A stretch of DNA of 64,000 nucleotides from Nepenthes gracilis (lineage: Eukaryota; Streptophyta; Magnoliopsida; Caryophyllales; Nepenthaceae): the NCBI GenBank assembly GCA_033239525.1, contig BSYO01000005.1, positions 1,956,001 through 2,020,000 on the forward strand. The letters are read 5' to 3'. Positions 43,440-56,010 of this stretch are shown in pieces; the first letter of the stretch is position 1, and each line of letters starts with the position of its first letter. The translations under genes were made by a program, and so were the position numbers. The notes below the pieces were generated by a model. It saw only the letters and a program-made list of their open reading frames with translations, had not been told where the DNA came from and ran no database searches.

Positions 43440-45329
43440 AGAGGGTGTGGCCTATGGAGTAATGAGTCTTGACCGGATGCATACGCTTGATCATGGACAA
43501 CATATTAACAAGAGGAATGAAAAATGGAGAAAAATAATGAAAAATATTATTTATATAGTCTTTATATAAGATTTTATATATTTGTTAATATTAATAAGTC
43601 TATTGAATTAATACGTATTTTGAATCTGAATTAATATTTAAATTTATTGTATTAAATTCTTAAATTTTTTTATTTAGATTTTATGTATCATACTAATTAA
43701 TATGAGATTAGAGATACAGGATTGATTATCTATTAGATATTTTAATGATTAAATTAAAGATCTTTTTAAGTGAAATCTAAAGATGTAAAGAAAAAAGGGG
43801 ATGTGTGTTAAAAAGAATATAAATTTTAAAAGAATGGCTCCTTAAACTTAGATAGATGAGAAAAGCATTCTAAACCGTTAGCAATTATAGCCTTTGTGAT
43901 GAATAAGATTTTATATTTAGTTTAAAGGGCAACCAATTTATCATTTTCTAATGATTATGTTTTAAAATGTTATCTTATTTAAATTTTAATTATTATATTA
44001 ATTTAGTAACATCTAACAATTACTATTTAATATTTACTGCTTGATTTAATAAAATTAATCATTTTTTTATTTAATATAACCCTTCATAATAATTTAATAC
44101 TAAATTTATTCTTTTAAACTTAAATCAGTCCTTAAAAACTATTTAAAAGATACTGACGGAAAAATAAGTCGGCAGTTTGGTCGACTGTTCATACGTAGTG
44201 ACTGTTCTTTTAAGCAACTTGTTCATTTCCATTTGATCTGATGGTCAACATTGCCTGCCAGACGGACATTAGGATGGACAGTTGTATAAATTATTAAAAT
44301 AATTATATATTTTTTATTAATTAATGATACTATAAAATAATAGTATAACATCGCAGATTTGTTTAATAAATTTTTCGAAAGATGTTACAGTAGTGGAATC
44401 CAGATGGCTGCTAGTCACTGTTATCATTGAATTCTTTTATGGATTTGAGTTTTTTATTATTTGAACACGTAAACTTCAAACTTAACGAGTCAGCTTCTTG
44501 GGTCTGGCTTGCCAACCCCCCAAATATGAAATTTTTCTTCTTTATGTCATGGCCTACTGATCTAGTAGCATCACTGTCGAGATTGGAAACATATACAATA
44601 TCCTTATAACCAAAATATAATTTAAATTTTTTAAATAAATAATTTATCATATAAAAATAAAAAATAATAATATATAACTAAATATATAATATTAAATAAT
44701 AACATTTAATGTAAAAAAATATTTTTAACCAAATAAAAGCAACAGGGTAATCTTTGAACAACATCTCTTATAAAATATATGGCTATAAATAATATTTTTC
44801 AAGTGTATCTAATAATAACATGTATAAATAATGTTTGAATAAATCTGTAATATATTTAATAACTTACAAGGGAATAATACAAAGAAGAAAACAAATAATC
44901 AATTGATAAATAGTTTTATAACAAAACCTAAAATAGCATCCCGAATTTGACCAAGAACGGAATTAAAATCAGACTTCACAAGATATTGAAATCTTTATTT
45001 TCACATTTTATCCTTTTTTTTTTTTTTAATTCGGCACTCATTGAATTTAAAATGGTTTTTTTTTTTTGGAACAAGAATTGCAAAAACCTTTTATACAATG
45101 GGCTGAAATTCGAATTCCAATGGCACCTAAAGAGGAGCATGTTTGTAGGTAACAGCAGTATGAATGCTTGATAGAGGCTTGTGCCCTATAACAGAAAATA
45201 TGTTCATACAAAATTTATCTGTGATGTTCAAATATCAATTGGCATCTGAGTTGGTGTTTAAACACCAACTATTGTTATAAAAATTCTGCATCATTTTTAG
45301 ATCAAGATCATTGAGCATTTTAACATTAC
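43440..45329. other. AT-rich intergenic DNA, nothing recognised
   Basis: Short frames at about 44411-44650 on both strands overlap a somewhat GC-richer patch without known motifs. Confidence 0.5.
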
Positions 45330-45697
45330 GGTGGCATTTAATTGGAGGGAATAAAATTTTTATTCTCTTATTATTTTCAGAGGAATAAATATTCTTCCAT
45401 TTAGTTACAATTTAATAAAAAATAAATATTTTTACCTTTTATTAGATAATAGTTATTTCCATATACGTGAAAATACTATTATTATTATTATTATTATTAT
45501 TATTATCATCACTATTCACACCTTATCCCTTATACTATTTTATAAATTAAATACCAAAATACTAATTCTTATTTTATTCTATTCAAACAACCAAATATGA
45601 AAATAATAATTTTAATTCTATTCTCATCCTATTTTATTCCTTAGGAATAATTATTCTATTTTCACTTTATTCTATTCCAACAACGAAGCGAACTATA
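45330..45697 (-). mobile_element. MITE copy 4 (inverted)
   Basis: Reverse orientation of the family at 2791, 21249 and 27541. From right to left: TTGTTGGAATAGAATAAAGT, ATTTGGTTGTTTGAATAGAA, and an AAT repeat (here ATT, 45475-45508), ending near GGTGGCATTTAATTGG. Confidence 0.6.
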
Positions 45698-45877
45698 GAA
45701 CAGCCATACAAAGAGATAATGAAAAAAAGAGAGAAGAGAAAGAATTTTGACATTCAATTAAAATTTAATTCGAATTTTATTATTCATTATGCTCGATTAT
45801 GTTGTTTCGGTTGAAGGACTTTTTACCAAATGTTTGTTTGTTTTCTCGTTTTATTCCTTACTTGTGGATTGTATTAA

Positions 45878-46916
45878 TGTTAGAGACATTTATCTAGTTG
45901 GCATATTCCGTGACCATATGTATTATTGTATCAATGTCGGGCTGTGAGTTGTCGGGTTAAAGGCCGTTCTGTCCGTTTTGTCGTCTAGTCGCTCGAGCCG
46001 TTCGAAGCCTCCGTGCCCGCCTGGCGCTCGCTACCCGCTTGAGCCTAAATTCCAGAATGTACCAGCTCGCCTGACGCTCGATATCCGTTCGAGCCGAAAA
46101 ACCAGAAGGCATCCCGCTCGAGCACACATAGGGTTTCTCTGGAAACCCTTCGTGCGCCCGCCGAGCCCTCGAGCTTAGCTCGAGCACCGGTACAACGGGC
46201 AATCATTTAAACGAAAAGTTGGAGCCATCTATAAATACATACATTATGTTTTTGAAACTCTAAGCATACCAGAGCCTCTTTTGAGAGTGTTGGAGCTATT
46301 CTACTTGAGAAAAAAGCATTCTTCTTCCTTTTCATCTTGCTCCATTTGAGGAAATCGAACCTGCTACGCTCTATATCGTTGTGCCTCATGTTCTAACGGT
46401 TTTTCTCTTCGTTTCTCTTTATTGTTTAAATTCTTCCATTTCCTAACTTCGTGGAGATGTCGGCACATTGAAGAAGGAGATCCGATCGTGGTTGGCAATT
46501 CAAGTGGCACGAGAGAGAAGATTGGCGTGAAGACCAGAAGGTGTCCGGTTCCATTGTCGCGGGCAAATCCAAGGAGTTCCTTGGTAGGGGTCACAAGATG
46601 GGAGTAAGTCGGCTAGGTTAGCGCGTCGTTACCACCCGATCTGTAAGTTAATTTTTATAGTGCAATTCTTCCCTGGCCGTTGAAGCTCGGAATGTTTTTC
46701 TTGATTACTGTTGGTATCGACTTTTCACTTCATTACCAAAAAATCATATCTTTTTCATTCTTGCTCATCGCTATATATATTGTGCATGATTGTTAGTCCG
46801 TTTGCATTCTAGTACTAAATATTTTTTACGTGTATTGGATATTTATTTTTTGCTTCCCCTATATTTTTCAGGGTCGAAATTTAACTGTTCACGCTAGCAC
46901 AAAAAGTGCTTTTTCA
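45878..46916 (+). mobile_element. Candidate solo LTR with TSD ATTAA
   Basis: It starts TGTTAGAGACATT (a common plant LTR start) and ends TTTTTCA, with ATTAA at 45873-45877 and again at 46917-46921. A TATA-like CTATAAATAC is near 46229, and a GC-rich segment with repeated CTCGAGC words spans about 45980-46200. The 5-bp duplication could be chance in AT-rich DNA; an earlier end near TTCTAACG (about 46398) is the alternative. Confidence 0.4.
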
Positions 46917-46959
46917 ATTAAGATTCAAAATACGTACACCACTGACGTAGCGGAATAAA

Positions 46960-49900
46960 CCCTGAATCTTTCACCAACTGTCAAATACTAATATCCCGTG
47001 TGAATATAAGAAATAATAAGACGTAACCAAACATGTAATGTTATACAATAATATTTAACAAAAAAAAAATTTTTTAACTAACATAAAAGTTACGTGGTAA
47101 ACTCCAAACATATTCAATATAAAGCATTTGGTTACAAATAATCTTCTTTAAAAACTATCTGCAATAATCCATGTAAATTATATGTTATAATACAATTCTA
47201 AATACACCTAACAATCACACGAAAAAAATATAATAAAAAATAATTGATTGATAATATATCCTAAAATCAAAACTTAAGTAATATACCTATGATTAACAAA
47301 TAATGAAATTCAAATGAGATTTTAATTGGATACTAAAAATTTTTATCTTCTCTCTCTTTTTTTTTTTTAGAATGCTCATTCTGTTAAAATAATCTTAAAT
47401 CCAACCTAAAAATTACATAGGATTTTATACTGGTCATTGTAATTCAAATATCACAAGAAAATTTTACCGGCACATATCTTTTGGAATACGTGCATGGGCA
47501 TCACTTAGGTGAACCTGCCACTAATCCCTACTCATATGTGCCTTCTTAGGTGCCCCTTAGTCACTAATCTCTTGTGCCATTGTAATCTTTCGTTTATTTG
47601 TGTCCTTACACAAAAGGTGAGCAAACTTCTAAATAACCCATTTATTCGAAATAGGACTTATAAATAAGTAATCTAAAACTTAACAAACTTTCCATAATGA
47701 TCTTGTGGGGGTTTCTTTACCTTTCCAATGACATCATCTTTTACCATTTTGTAGGACTCCGTAGGCCGAAATGTCACCCTCTTCCCTAATACCAAAACAC
47801 TTGGTCAATTACCACTCTCCTTCTATACCTTCACGATAATAAAGTCACCCTTCTTGTCACTACGTCTTGGCTTCCTCAAGTCACATTGACAAAGTTTTTT
47901 GCCGGTCACATTGACATTGTACTTTGTAACTAAAACATCTATTAAATATCAATTTGAATGCTTGTTTCTTCTCACTACAACTGTGGACAATTCATGGGCT
48001 TTCCTTAATCTTTGTCAAATGTTGTGCAAACATCCTCAATGTCAATCTTATTGTTGAAATCAAATTCAATCTCACATACAGAATATGTCACACACCTCAC
48101 AACATGTGTTGTTCAATTACTCATCTACAAGCAAATGTTTCTGATACTAATAATCTTTGATGAGATATTGTTTCTTATCATTAATATCATATAGTCTCTT
48201 GGTGCATATTAGACAAATAATGATTTTCTCGATACCTTGTATAGTAATCCATCACCTACCCCATTTTGTATAGGTAGCGATAAATCCATCACCTAACTCA
48301 TTTCATATCCCGTGAAATTTTGTGTCCTTTTCTTGCCAATGATTAGATATCTATATAGGTGACGATAAAGGCCCTATAATTGCTATCATGATCCATTCTT
48401 TCTCATCGCTCGCTACCACTTGCATGTTCCTGCTTTAGCTTGATGCAATCTTATTTTATGTGACACTTTCTACAACAGTAATAATATTTAATTTCCTTGA
48501 GTTTAAATCGACTATTGTACCTCTCCTACTTGTCACTTCTTTCTAATGATCTCCTGTGTACATAACCACTATTGGATACTAAGGCAGTAAACTTCACTAA
48601 AATCTCACTACTTTTCTTTTGTCTAAACTTGTTCACAAATAAAGAAGTGATAATCTCATCAATATTAAGTGTGTCCTTTCTAAATTGTATTAAGAAGTGA
48701 TAATGCGATTATAGGAGGTTGGCAACGAAGCTACTAAAACCAATACCTTTCCCTCCTCAATTTTCTCATCAAATGAAGACATTAATATCAAAATAAGGCT
48801 GAACTCGTTTAAATTCATTTTAAAGGTTTCCATTCCGGCAACCAAAAGCCGTAAATTTGCTTTTCATGTGTAATCATATTATCAATGATTTGGACATATA
48901 TTAACTCTCAAGTTTTATCTAAACATTTATTGAATGTGACAAATCAATCATTTTCTAAAGAATGTTACCCATAAAAAAAATAATTTGATTATATAATATA
49001 TCAAATCTCTCATGTCTTGTCAATCTCCCCTTGATAATTTCTCTAGCTTGTCTATCATGTCTAAATGTTTTAATCATCTCTTTTTAAGTCAAAATATCTC
49101 TCACTTTTTTTTTGTTAAAAAATAAAATCATTTTCTCATTAAAATGCTAAATGGAGAATGCAAGATCTTTGATGTAGGCGCATCAAATATTGTTTTTACA
49201 ACAAAAAAAAACTATATTTGATACCAGTTATTAGAATTTTAAATACGCGCCCTACCACAATAAAAAAAACTTAAATTTTTCATCAATTATTGATCACTAA
49301 TCTCTCGTGTGAGTATGAACAATTATAATATGTAACAAAGTATATAAAATAATCTAATGATATTTAATATAAAAAAAATTTAACTAAAAAAAAGTTGCTA
49401 GACAAATATCAAATATCCATTATAAAATAGACAACTAGCAAATATCAATAATAAAATATTCGATTACAAATAATCCATTCGAGATCCCTTCACAATAATA
49501 TATGTAAATAATTAGTTAAAATATAACTTCTAATACTCCAACCAATTACAAAAGAGAAAGCACAACTAAAAAATGAATATCTAATTAGTATTAAGTCAGA
49601 GAACCAATATGAAGTAATATCGTCAAATTTGACGAATAATAAAACTCAAAGTAGATATCAATCAAATGTTAAAAATATTTTTCTTTCTTTTTTTTTTCTC
49701 TCTATTATGGCATTGTGTTGAAATGATCTAAGATCAAACCTAAAGATTATGCAAAATTTTTATACTGATATTGGCATTTGAATGTCACAAGCAAATTTTA
49801 GTTGCAGTCACCGTCTTGAATTAGCACACAAGCGCCATCTAATGTGCTTCACAGGCACATCTGCCAATTCTCATCGTGCACATGCGCCCACTTAGGCATG

Positions 49901-50010
49901 CCTTAGGTATCAATCTCCTATACCACATTGATTTTTCACCTGTGCAAATCGTCAAACTAAAATCGTGTGAACATCTAAATGACGGGAATGATTCAAAATC
50001 TAATAAGTTG
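46960..50010 (-). mobile_element. Decayed Copia-type retrotransposon
   Basis: About 46965-47690 and 49235-50010 are diverged direct repeats: both have TAACAAATAATGAAAT/GACGAATAATAAAACT, a T-rich run before CTCTCT or TATTATGGCAT, then GCAC-rich words and CTAATAAGTTGTTA-type ends. They are read as LTRs. The minus strand between them encodes a Cys-His knuckle (YYCCRKCHIK, stop, DCIKLK, about 48430-48490), typical of Copia gag. No pol is recognisable in about 1.5 kb of interior, so this is an old deletion derivative. Confidence 0.55.
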
Positions 50011-51049
50011 TTAAATATTTTAGGGGTTATATTCTATTATTATTCATATAAAATATTCTGATGGATTTTCAGAAATAGTTATTTCTATCTACACAAATTT
50101 TTAGTGGATTTGTTTTGAATTATTTCTATGATTTTCTCTTGAGTGAGAATGATTTTACATGTTAAATATTACTATATAAATTATGTATTTAGTTACATAT
50201 TATTATTCATTATATTTATACGAGAAATTGGTTGTTAACAATTGACAAAAGTTTTGGGTTTACTTTCATTGTACAGATGTTGTGCTTGTTCCCATTCTCC
50301 GCACTCTTTTCATGTAATCTTCATCACATAATATTATTACTTCTCAGGTAATAACACGAGTGACGCACTGCCAAAATAACTCATGAGTCTCATATTCAGA
50401 TATAAGATGAGTTACATACTCTTGTTAGTAGTTGATCCTCCGGGTTTTATGAGCCTGGAGCTAATTCTATAAGCAACAACTTTCACAATGCAAAACGAAG
50501 TACTCAAATAAGGGTAAGCATAGAATTTAAGGAACCACGCCTTGTTCAAAGTACATGCCATTAAGGAAATTAATTAAGTTGTTTTGAAGTTGATGAAGCG
50601 CAGAAATGGCACCCTAAGCACATATTATATCAAATTACTCCAAAGGAAGCAAAAGCTTACGGGTCATTCAACACAGTTCAAATCCTGAACAACGCAACTG
50701 TTGGCAATGTTTTTCATTTGTAACGCTGCTCGTTTATTCTATGGTTTTTATATTATTATGGTCTCAATGTTGGGTTCATTTTTCTGGTTATTTTCCATTT
50801 TCTCTTGTGCTTAATAGAAGCAGAACTTGGCCTTCTTCAGCTTAAGTTGCTGACAGGGAATCCCTTATTAGGTTTTGTTCCTTGTTCTTTCAGTTTGCCT
50901 TGTGCTATTCTTACATCTAAAAGAATTTAGAGTACAGACTATTACTATTGGGTCTTGGGTCACTCTCGTATGGGTTTCCTTTCCATTTTTTGCATCATTC
51001 GATGGCTAACACAATGATGCGCGCATGTTAAACTGATCGAGAGAAAGTT
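50011..51049. other. Intergenic DNA, nothing recognised
   Basis: Neither strand shows a convincing ORF or bounded repeat. Confidence 0.5.
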
Positions 51050-51450
51050 ACTGAGTATCGCACAATAAGGATTTGATTCACCTGTGTGGGTCGATTCCAA
51101 ATTAGAGGTGCCTGAGGAGTGCACATGCATGCATTGAGTAGATTGGGGCTGCCTAAGGGGCGCTCATGTACCGATTACATAGGGGCTTGCACGCGATGTG
51201 CACCTAATAGGCACTTGATCACTGTTTCTAATATAAAAAGCACCGGCAAGATTTTCAGTATTAAATTTTTACGATTTTTTTGAGATTAGAGCACCGACAC
51301 TGTGAGAAAAGAGGAAAAAAAAGAGAGAAAAGAAAGAAGAATATTTGATCATTTGATTAAATTCTGAATCAAGTTTTATTTTTTACCAATTTTAGGTACG
51401 TTATTCTTGAAATTAAGAATAATATTTTATTATTTGTATTTCTTTTCTTT
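51050..51450 (+). repeat. Copia LTR fragment, same family as 46960-50010
   Basis: The plus strand reads GTGCCTGAGGAGTGCACATG, GCACTTGATCACTG, a TATA-like CTAATATAAAAAGCACCG and a GAAAAGAGAGAAAAGAAAG run, in the same order as the reverse complement of 49600-49930. No partner LTR is adjacent. Confidence 0.45.
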
Positions 51451-51693
51451 TATCCTATACTCATTATTACTCAAGCTCATTTATTATAAGGAGCTCTATT
51501 CTTATATTTATTAGAATTTGTGTAACCGAATATATTATATAGTGAATATTTTTAGACGTGTAGTCCCATAATTTTTTTTCCTTCATTTAAAAGAAAAATT
51601 TTTACATAAAATCTCATATTTTTCATTATTTATGGTTATTTTTAGTTTGTTATACATTATCGATTACTTTTTCCCAGTTTAAACAAGCAATCT

Positions 51694-51928
51694 GCTTCCC
51701 AACGATTTCCTCCTTGTCCCACAATATATTATAAACACTTTGCATGAGCATCGTCAAATGCATATATACTTCCTCCAATTTGCTTCCCAACGATTTCCTC
51801 CTTGTCCCACAATATATTATAGACACTTTGCATGAGCATCGTCAAATGCATATATACTTCCTCCAATTTGCTTCCCAACAATTTCCTCCTTGTCCCACAA
51901 TATGTTATAGACACTTTGCATGAGCATC
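51694..51928 (+). repeat. 88-bp tandem repeat, third unit split by the CACTA element
   Basis: Units start at 51694, 51782 and 51870 (exact spacing 88), each beginning GCTTCCCAACRATTTCCTCC. The third unit breaks after GAGCATC at 51928 and resumes as ATCGTCAAATACATATATAC at 58091-58121. The units are nearly identical. Confidence 0.9.
51926..51928 (+). repeat. Left TSD (ATC) of the CACTA element
   Basis: The 3-bp duplication is repeated at 58091-58093. The intact 88-bp units show ATC once at this site, confirming the insertion point. Confidence 0.9.
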
Positions 51929-51939
51929 CACTACAAAAA

Positions 51940-52320
51940 AATTAATTTTTAGTGATAAAAAATTAGTGACAAATATATTTTTGTCACTATTAGTAATTAA
52001 TATTTATAATTTAGTGACAAAAATATTATTTTGTAACTAAAAGTTTAAAAGTAAATAAATATTAACTTTATCATAATTTAAAATTTAAATAATAATATAA
52101 TAAAAATTTATTAAATATAAGTTTATGTATTGCGTAAATATATTTTTATCACTGTTAATAATTAACATATAAAATTTAGTAATAAAAATATAATTTTATT
52201 ACTAAAATATTAAAATTTATTCAAAAAATACTTTTTATGATGATAAATTAGTAATAAATATATTTTTACCATTATTAATAATTAATCTAAAAAATATAAT
52301 AAAATAAACAATAATACTAA
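51940..52320 (+). repeat. 5' subterminal repeats of the CACTA element
   Basis: Repeated TTAGTGACAAA / TTTGTCACTA words in both orientations, the kind of motif bound by CACTA-encoded proteins in better-known elements. Confidence 0.7.
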
Positions 52321-52329
52321 TAATAATAA

Positions 52330-54770
52330 TTCTCTCTCCATTTTATTTTTTCTATGCTTATGGATTATTCCACACTCTCCTTCTCTCTTTTCGTCTCTCT
52401 CTTTCTTTGTAATATTCCAATCTTTCGACTCGAATTATTAAATAAATTTAATAATAATTAATAATATAGTATTTTGGTATTAATAAATATTGTTAATATT
52501 TATGGAATTAGTAATTAATAATAGGTAATTAATTATGTTAAATAAATAAATATAACAAATAATAATAATAATAATAATAATAAATAATAAATGATAAATA
52601 ATAAATTTAATAAAACGTTTTAATATAATAAATAATATTAAAACCTAAGTAATAATTAACACTTATTATTTTTCCCTCTTTCTCGATTCTTCCCACCTCT
52701 CCGTCTCTCCTTCCCTCTCCTTTTTCTCTCTGCCGTTTATCTCTCTCGCCTCACAGTTTCTCTTTCTCTCGCTCTCTCTGTATCTCTCTCGCTCTCGCCG
52801 TTCCTCTCTCTTTCTCTTCCGTCCCTCTCTCTCCTTTCCGTTTCGCATCTCCTTCTCCCTCTTAATTTCCTTTGCCGTTCACTCTTCGGTTTCTGCCGCT
52901 TCGTCTTTCTTCTCAATAAATCGGTGGCCTTGATTGTGGAGTATAAATTGAGGCGTGCGGTAGCAGTGTTCGTCGTCCGAGCCTCTGCAATTGAATTTTC
53001 CAGAGTCGCCGTCGTCTGAATCCGTAGTCCTCGTTGCCGAAGAGAGCGTCGCCGTCATCAATCGGTGCCGCAAACCCTAGCCGATTGTTGCCATCGGAGC
53101 CGACGTCGTCGTCGTTAAACCCTTGCCGTTGCCTTTGCCGTCGTCAGTTTACGTCACCGTCGCCGCAAACTCTCGTCGCCGTTAATCCCTCGCCGCCATT
53201 AACCCTAATCGTTCTGTTCATCAGGCAAGTAAAAACTCATCTCTCGTTTGCTACCGATCCGTTCTCCTCTCTTTATTTAATTAGTGATGTATTTAGACAT
53301 TGTTATAAAAAAAGTGAATCTGGTCCAGAACAGAGCTTGTTGCGCTGTTGGTCGGCTGTCGGCGCTGTGCACAGTGCATGAGTGCTCGGTGCGTCGTTGT
53401 TGTCGCCTACCATTGCTGGAGAGAAGGCCACTGTTGCTGTCGACGTTATTTATTGTTGCCGTGGCTATTAACCATCTCAAACCAGGCAAGTAAATTATTT
53501 ATCTATTGCGAGTACATTGATTATGATTTGGAGTTTTCTAGCTTCATTTCCAAGCTATACACCGATTCTCCATCAACGACAAACCTAAATGAAAAAGCTC
53601 TTGATTGCTTATCTTCTGATCTAGTTTTTTTTAACAGCTTGGCCCCTTCATCTATACTTTCACGATTTTGTTTGTAGTGTGAAGTGTCCAATTACCACCG
53701 GCACTCTCCATCAAAAGCTAACCATCCTGCAAGTTCAAACAATCATTTCATCGAACACCTCATCGGCACTCGCTCTTCTCGTCTCTGTCGTTATGATAAA
53801 AGACAGAACTGTGACCATCCATGAAACTGAACCGAATATACTTGCATTAGGTCTGAGCTGTCTAAAATGAAAATCTGAGGCTATATTATTGCTGCAACAG
53901 CTGCTAACAATATTTGACCAATGCCGTTTTACTGATTCAGCTCACCCTCTTTGAATCCGTAGATCAAATAGTATCATAATAATAAAAATAATTATTTGGC
54001 CGCTGGTTTAACCAAAGTATCCAGAGCTTCAACATGTTGTCCCTAAGTATGAAGTCACTTTTGGTTTTTTTCCCACATCTGTGCAATATCTGTGAAGATT
54101 CTCTCTTCAATTGATGAAATATATTTTATTTTTCCTTTCATTATTCATCTTTCTTGGTGCTAATGACATTCATTAGCACTGTCTAACTAGTTTTCCTGGT
54201 GTAATTGACATGGCTTGATTGAGGTCCTCTCTGTTTTCCTTATTTTTACAGGTTATGTGCATCTTTTTGATGAACAATTGCTATGATTTCCATAAAATGA
54301 TTTATAAAAGCTAGCTGCTGGTTCATAATTTGGTAAGACTTCTGAGTCTGCTTATTAGCTGCTTGTAAATGTACATGATGTTGTCACCACGTCTCTTGTT
54401 TGTCAGCCATTTTTTTATGGGTCAGATTCTTGAATATCATCGTAAAGCACTGTTGCTAGATTGTTAATTTTCATATTGGTACTGGTAGATAGTGAGTTCC
54501 AATGTTTTTTTTATGTTTTTTTGTATTGGTAGTGCCCTTGAATGCTGTCGTTTTCTAGAGATGAGCCTCCTGCTAGTATTCCTTTTTTTTTTTTTACCTG
54601 GTGATCTGTCCATGTACGGGTTTCAAACTGAAAATTTCTATTGTCTGTTGTTATGTTGAGGTATGGGCCTCTCCGTCCTTTCTGTTGTCAAAGGAGCCAT
54701 TGTTTAGTGGGAGAACAATTGCAAAGGAGCCACATTTGGTTTCTTAACCTTGCTGCCTAGCCTTTTGCTT
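52330..54770. other. CACTA interior: microsatellite, CT-rich leader-like DNA and unrecognised sequence
   Basis: An AAT repeat lies at about 52556-52600 and a CT-rich run at 52665-52900. A GC-richer stretch (52900-53480) has many CGTCG/GCCG words and looks like the 5' end of a plant gene, but no product is identifiable. 54250-54770 looks intron-like and may belong to the RRC1-like capture. Confidence 0.45.
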
Positions 54771-54775
54771 CTGCC

Positions 54776-56010
54776 CGAGAAAATTAAGAAAATGGAGCCT
54801 GTTGGTTTATCTGGATGGAATCATTATGGAGAGGATGAAATGAGGTCTCAAGGGAAAGGGCCCACCTCTATGACCCAAACACATCCAAATACTTAGCCTG
54901 AATTAAAAGCATTATTGAGAAAAGATAAAGCAGAAACAGTTTTGCCTGCATCAAAGTGGGCTCGAGAAGATGATGAAAGTGATGATGGCCAAAAGCAAAG
55001 TTCTAGAGGCTTGGATTTAGGTTACTCTTCTGGGAGTGAGAATGCTGGGTATGGATCTAATAAGAATGATGAAATGGAGTTTCCCACTGATGCTAGCATG
55101 TCATCACAACCTGAAAGTGGACTAAATGAAGAGCAGAGGTAGTTCTCGCTTTGTGTTTTGCTTACAGTTGAAGCTTTTAGCCTGTTTTCTTTTTCAAGTA
55201 ATAGATTTTGTTGCGAGTTGATGGGTTCATAATGTTTATTGGTTCTGAGATATTTGCACAATAAAATGTTGTTAGAATCCCATTCCGTCCTTTGTTAGCG
55301 TGAAATTCTATATGTTGCAAGGAGTTGGGGGGTGCAATATCTCTCAGCATGATGCATTGAGTTTGATCACTTTTTGCACAAACGAATCAATGAGAACACA
55401 ACCATGTTGTTCTTAAAATTGATGGAGCGATGTGCAGTTCATCGCATCCCATAAGGAACAGTGGGTGGAACCGTATATTCCAGTGCAGCTGTTCATTAGA
55501 GCTAAGTTGAGGTCCTGGTACCATAATAAAAATTCCTTTGCATATGCTCTTTCTCAAGTTGAAACTCAGGAAGAGTACTATTGTTTGCAATGGGATAGTA
55601 GTATCAGGCTCATGCTCATCCAATGACGATTTGTGTATCTTTTGGAGCTGTAAGTTGAAGACAACTTCAGGTCTTGATACAAAAATTTCATCAGCTTGTG
55701 CAAATGACGTTTTTGAATTTTCCAAACTACATGCAAAATGAATGATGATGATTAATGCACATCACAGACTCGGATTCTCATGCTCCTAAATATCTTCTTT
55801 CTGTTTTGTGTATATTCTGATTTTCCAAATAAATTTTCTTTAGACAAAAATTGAGAAGACTGGAGGTTGCATTGATGGAATACCGTGAATCTCTTGAAGA
55901 GCGAGCAGTTAGGAGTCCAGAGGAAATTGAGAGGAAGGTTGCAATTTATAGAAAACGGCTCCAATCTGAATACGGATTGTCAGATTCTAATGAAGATGTT
56001 TCACTGAACA
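54776..56010 (+). pseudogene. Captured C-terminal fragment of an RRC1/SR140-like splicing-factor gene
   Basis: Exon to 55139: LPEKIKKMEPVGLSGWNHYG, then a stop TAG (54893-54895), then PELKALLRKDKAETVLPASK, WAREDDESDDGQ and EFPTDASMSSQPESGLNEEQ. A GT-AG intron (55140-55843) joins to an exon 55844-56010: QKLRRLEVALMEYRESLEER, then EEIERKVAIYRKRLQSEYGL and SDSNEDVS. This is the cwf21-type region and its upstream acidic linker from plant RRC1, the SR140 homologue associated with U2 snRNP and phytochrome B-dependent splicing. Splice sites are preserved, so genomic DNA was captured. The premature stop and the lack of the RRM, SURP and CID domains make it a pseudogene. DNA up to about 57590 may be the source gene's next intron and 3' part. 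Confidence 0.8.

Noticed and set aside
54776..56010. A functional RRC1 gene
   Set aside because: It has an in-frame stop at 54893-54895, lacks the RNA-binding and other N-terminal domains, and is enclosed by CACTA ends.
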